Shown here one piece after another: positions 11,876-12,817 of a stretch of DNA of 12,817 bases. Made by a program: the position numbers and the translations under genes. This stretch comes from Rhodocyclaceae bacterium (GTDB lineage: Bacteria; Pseudomonadota; Gammaproteobacteria; Burkholderiales; Rhodocyclaceae). The notes under the pieces are model-generated. The model did no database searches. It had not been told where the DNA came from and saw only the letters and a list, made by a program, of their open reading frames with translations. Each line of letters begins with the position of its first letter. The stretch's first letter is position 1. The stretch is from positions 1 through 12,817 of the forward strand of contig JANYAW010000414.1 in the NCBI GenBank assembly GCA_025361105.1, in the 5' to 3' direction.

Positions 11876-12817
11876 ATGGCTCGCTACAAACACATCGACA
11901 CCAGCCCGAAGTTCATCCCGGTTGATCTGGTTGCGCAGCTGCTGCCCGGCACGTTCGAACATGCGCTGTGTCATTTGATTGACCACGAAGTTGATCTGTC
12001 CCGCTTCGATGCCCGGTATCGCAACGATGTCACCGGTGCGCCTGCCTTCCCGCCGGCGATGTTGCTCAAGGTCGTGTTGTTCGGCTACTCGCGTGGAATC
12101 GTCAGCAGCCGCGAGTTGGAGCGGGCTTGTCGGGAGCATGTGACGTTCATCGCGCTCTCTGGCGATAGCGCACCGCACTTCACCACCATCGCCAGTTTCA
12201 TCAGCGGCTTGGATGACTCGATTGCCAAGGTGTTCAAGGACGTGCTGTTGATCTGCGACCGCCAAGGCTTGATCGGGCGGGAGATGTTTGCCATCGACGG
12301 CGTGAAACTTCCGTCAAACGCCTCGAAAGCCAAGAGCGGAAAGCGCGCTGATTTCATTCGACAAGCAGAGAAACTTGAAACCGCCGCCAAACAGATGCTG
12401 GCACGGCATCGGGAGAACGATGCGCTGGCCGTCGAGCCTGATCTTGCCACCAAACACAGGCAGCGCATCACCCGCCTGCAAACCGATGCTGCCCAACTGC
12501 GCGACTGGTTGGCGGTGCATCCCATTGACCGCATGGGCAGCAAAGGCTCGATCCGCAAGAGCAATCGCACCGATAACGAGAGCGCCAAGATGGCGACCAG
12601 CAAAGGCGTGATTCAAGGTTATTGCGGGGTGGCCGCCGTTGATGACCAACACCAGATCATCATGGCAGCCCAAGCGCATGGCACTGGCAGCGAGCAAGCG
12701 CTGCTCATGACTATGGTCGATGCGCTCACCCCGCATCTGCGCGACTACTCGCTGATCACGGCGGATGCGGGCTATCACAGTGCGGAGAATCTCAAACAAC
12801 TCGCCGACCAGGGCATT
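11876..12817 (+). CDS. DDE transposase, probably IS1182-like, 3' end outside window
   Basis: The frame is open from the ATG at 11876 to the last base, giving 314 residues without a stop. The N-terminal part (to about residue 115) contains PAFPPAMLLKVVLFGYSRG and SSRELERACREHVTFIALSG, followed by HFTTIASFIS. This is the helical DNA-binding region seen in IS1182-type and related IS4/IS5-superfamily transposases. The RNase H-like core provides D141 (MFAIDGVKL) and D297 (ITADAGYHS) as the first two catalytic acidic residues, and the final Glu would lie beyond the window. Residues 160-215 form a long charged helical insertion, probably a coiled coil. The likely start is the ATG in GAATCATGGC; AAGGAC lies just upstream within the inverted repeat. 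Family name is less certain than function. Several antisense frames in this stretch are only its shadows. Confidence 0.88.
   Translation, partial: MARYKHIDTSPKFIPVDLVAQLLPGTFEHALCHLIDHEVDLSRFDARYRNDVTGAPAFPPAMLLKVVLFGYSRGIVSSRELERACREHVTFIALSGDSAPHFTTIASFISGLDDSIAKVFKDVLLICDRQGLIGREMFAIDGVKLPSNASKAKSGKRADFIRQAEKLETAAKQMLARHRENDALAVEPDLATKHRQRITRLQTDAAQLRDWLAVHPIDRMGSKGSIRKSNRTDNESAKMATSKGVIQGYCGVAAVDDQHQIIMAAQAHGTGSEQALLMTMVDALTPHLRDYSLITADAGYHSAENLKQLADQGI

Larger units (their letters stand above)
11807..12817 (+). mobile_element. Insertion sequence, left part (right end outside window)
   Basis: Everything from the end of the frdD-like remnant to the window edge appears to be an insertion sequence: a short non-coding left end and one DDE transposase gene. 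The left boundary lies somewhere between about 11807 and 11870. No target-site duplication can be checked because the right end is not included. Confidence 0.75.

Noticed and set aside
12085..12799. Minus-strand frames of 172 and 161 residues
   Set aside because: Both are shadows of the transposase gene, whose own frame is open to the window edge and carries DDE motifs.

Overview
The window looks like a chromosomal segment of a betaproteobacterium, probably a facultative anaerobe. This is inferred from the gene families and their arrangement: a porin-glnK-amtB nitrogen operon back to back with ubiK-comM, and an E. coli-type frdABCD cluster followed by periplasmic c-type cytochromes. No rRNA, tRNA or CRISPR array was seen. 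I had no database access, so the taxonomy is an inference and stays at class level.

Layout. (1) 2-1241, plus strand: the C-terminal two thirds of a class I photolyase, cut by the left edge, then a small membrane protein. (2) 1245-4117, minus strand: a nitrogen-responsive operon read as TorF-like outer-membrane porin, PII protein GlnK, ammonium channel AmtB. It ends in a hairpin terminator that converges on the photolyase side. Its upstream region (4157-4293) carries a -24/-12 sigma-54 promoter and two NtrC-like dyads, centred at about -108 and -140 from the predicted start. (3) 4421-6199, plus strand: ubiK (ubiquinone biosynthesis accessory factor) and comM (branch-migration ATPase of natural transformation), 3 bp apart. 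(4) 6241-9644, plus strand: frdABCD, a complete four-subunit quinol:fumarate reductase with overlapping genes. It follows a perfect FNR box and a small 5' leader hairpin. (5) 9641-11496, plus strand: a second FNR-like box overlapping the frdD stop codon, a 447-residue cytochrome of the ethylbenzene-dehydrogenase-like haem-binding family with CXXCH and CXXXCH motifs, and a 114-residue monohaem cytochrome c with no methionine available as haem ligand. (6) 11525-11806: gene debris, namely a short NapC/NirT-like N-terminus ending in a stop, followed by a partial second copy of frdD. (7) 11876 to the right edge: a DDE transposase reading out of the window, which makes the region an insertion site.

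How the parts fit. The left half handles nitrogen: the porin may admit solutes through the outer membrane, AmtB conducts ammonium, and GlnK gates AmtB under NtrC/sigma-54 control. The right half appears to be an oxygen-repressed respiratory island. FrdABCD oxidises quinol and reduces fumarate in the cytoplasm, while the two exported cytochromes point to a separate periplasmic electron route. The NapC-like fragment hints that a dedicated quinol-to-cytochrome link was once encoded here and was lost around the time of rearrangement or IS insertion. The frd-cytochrome-debris region is the part most worth a second look.
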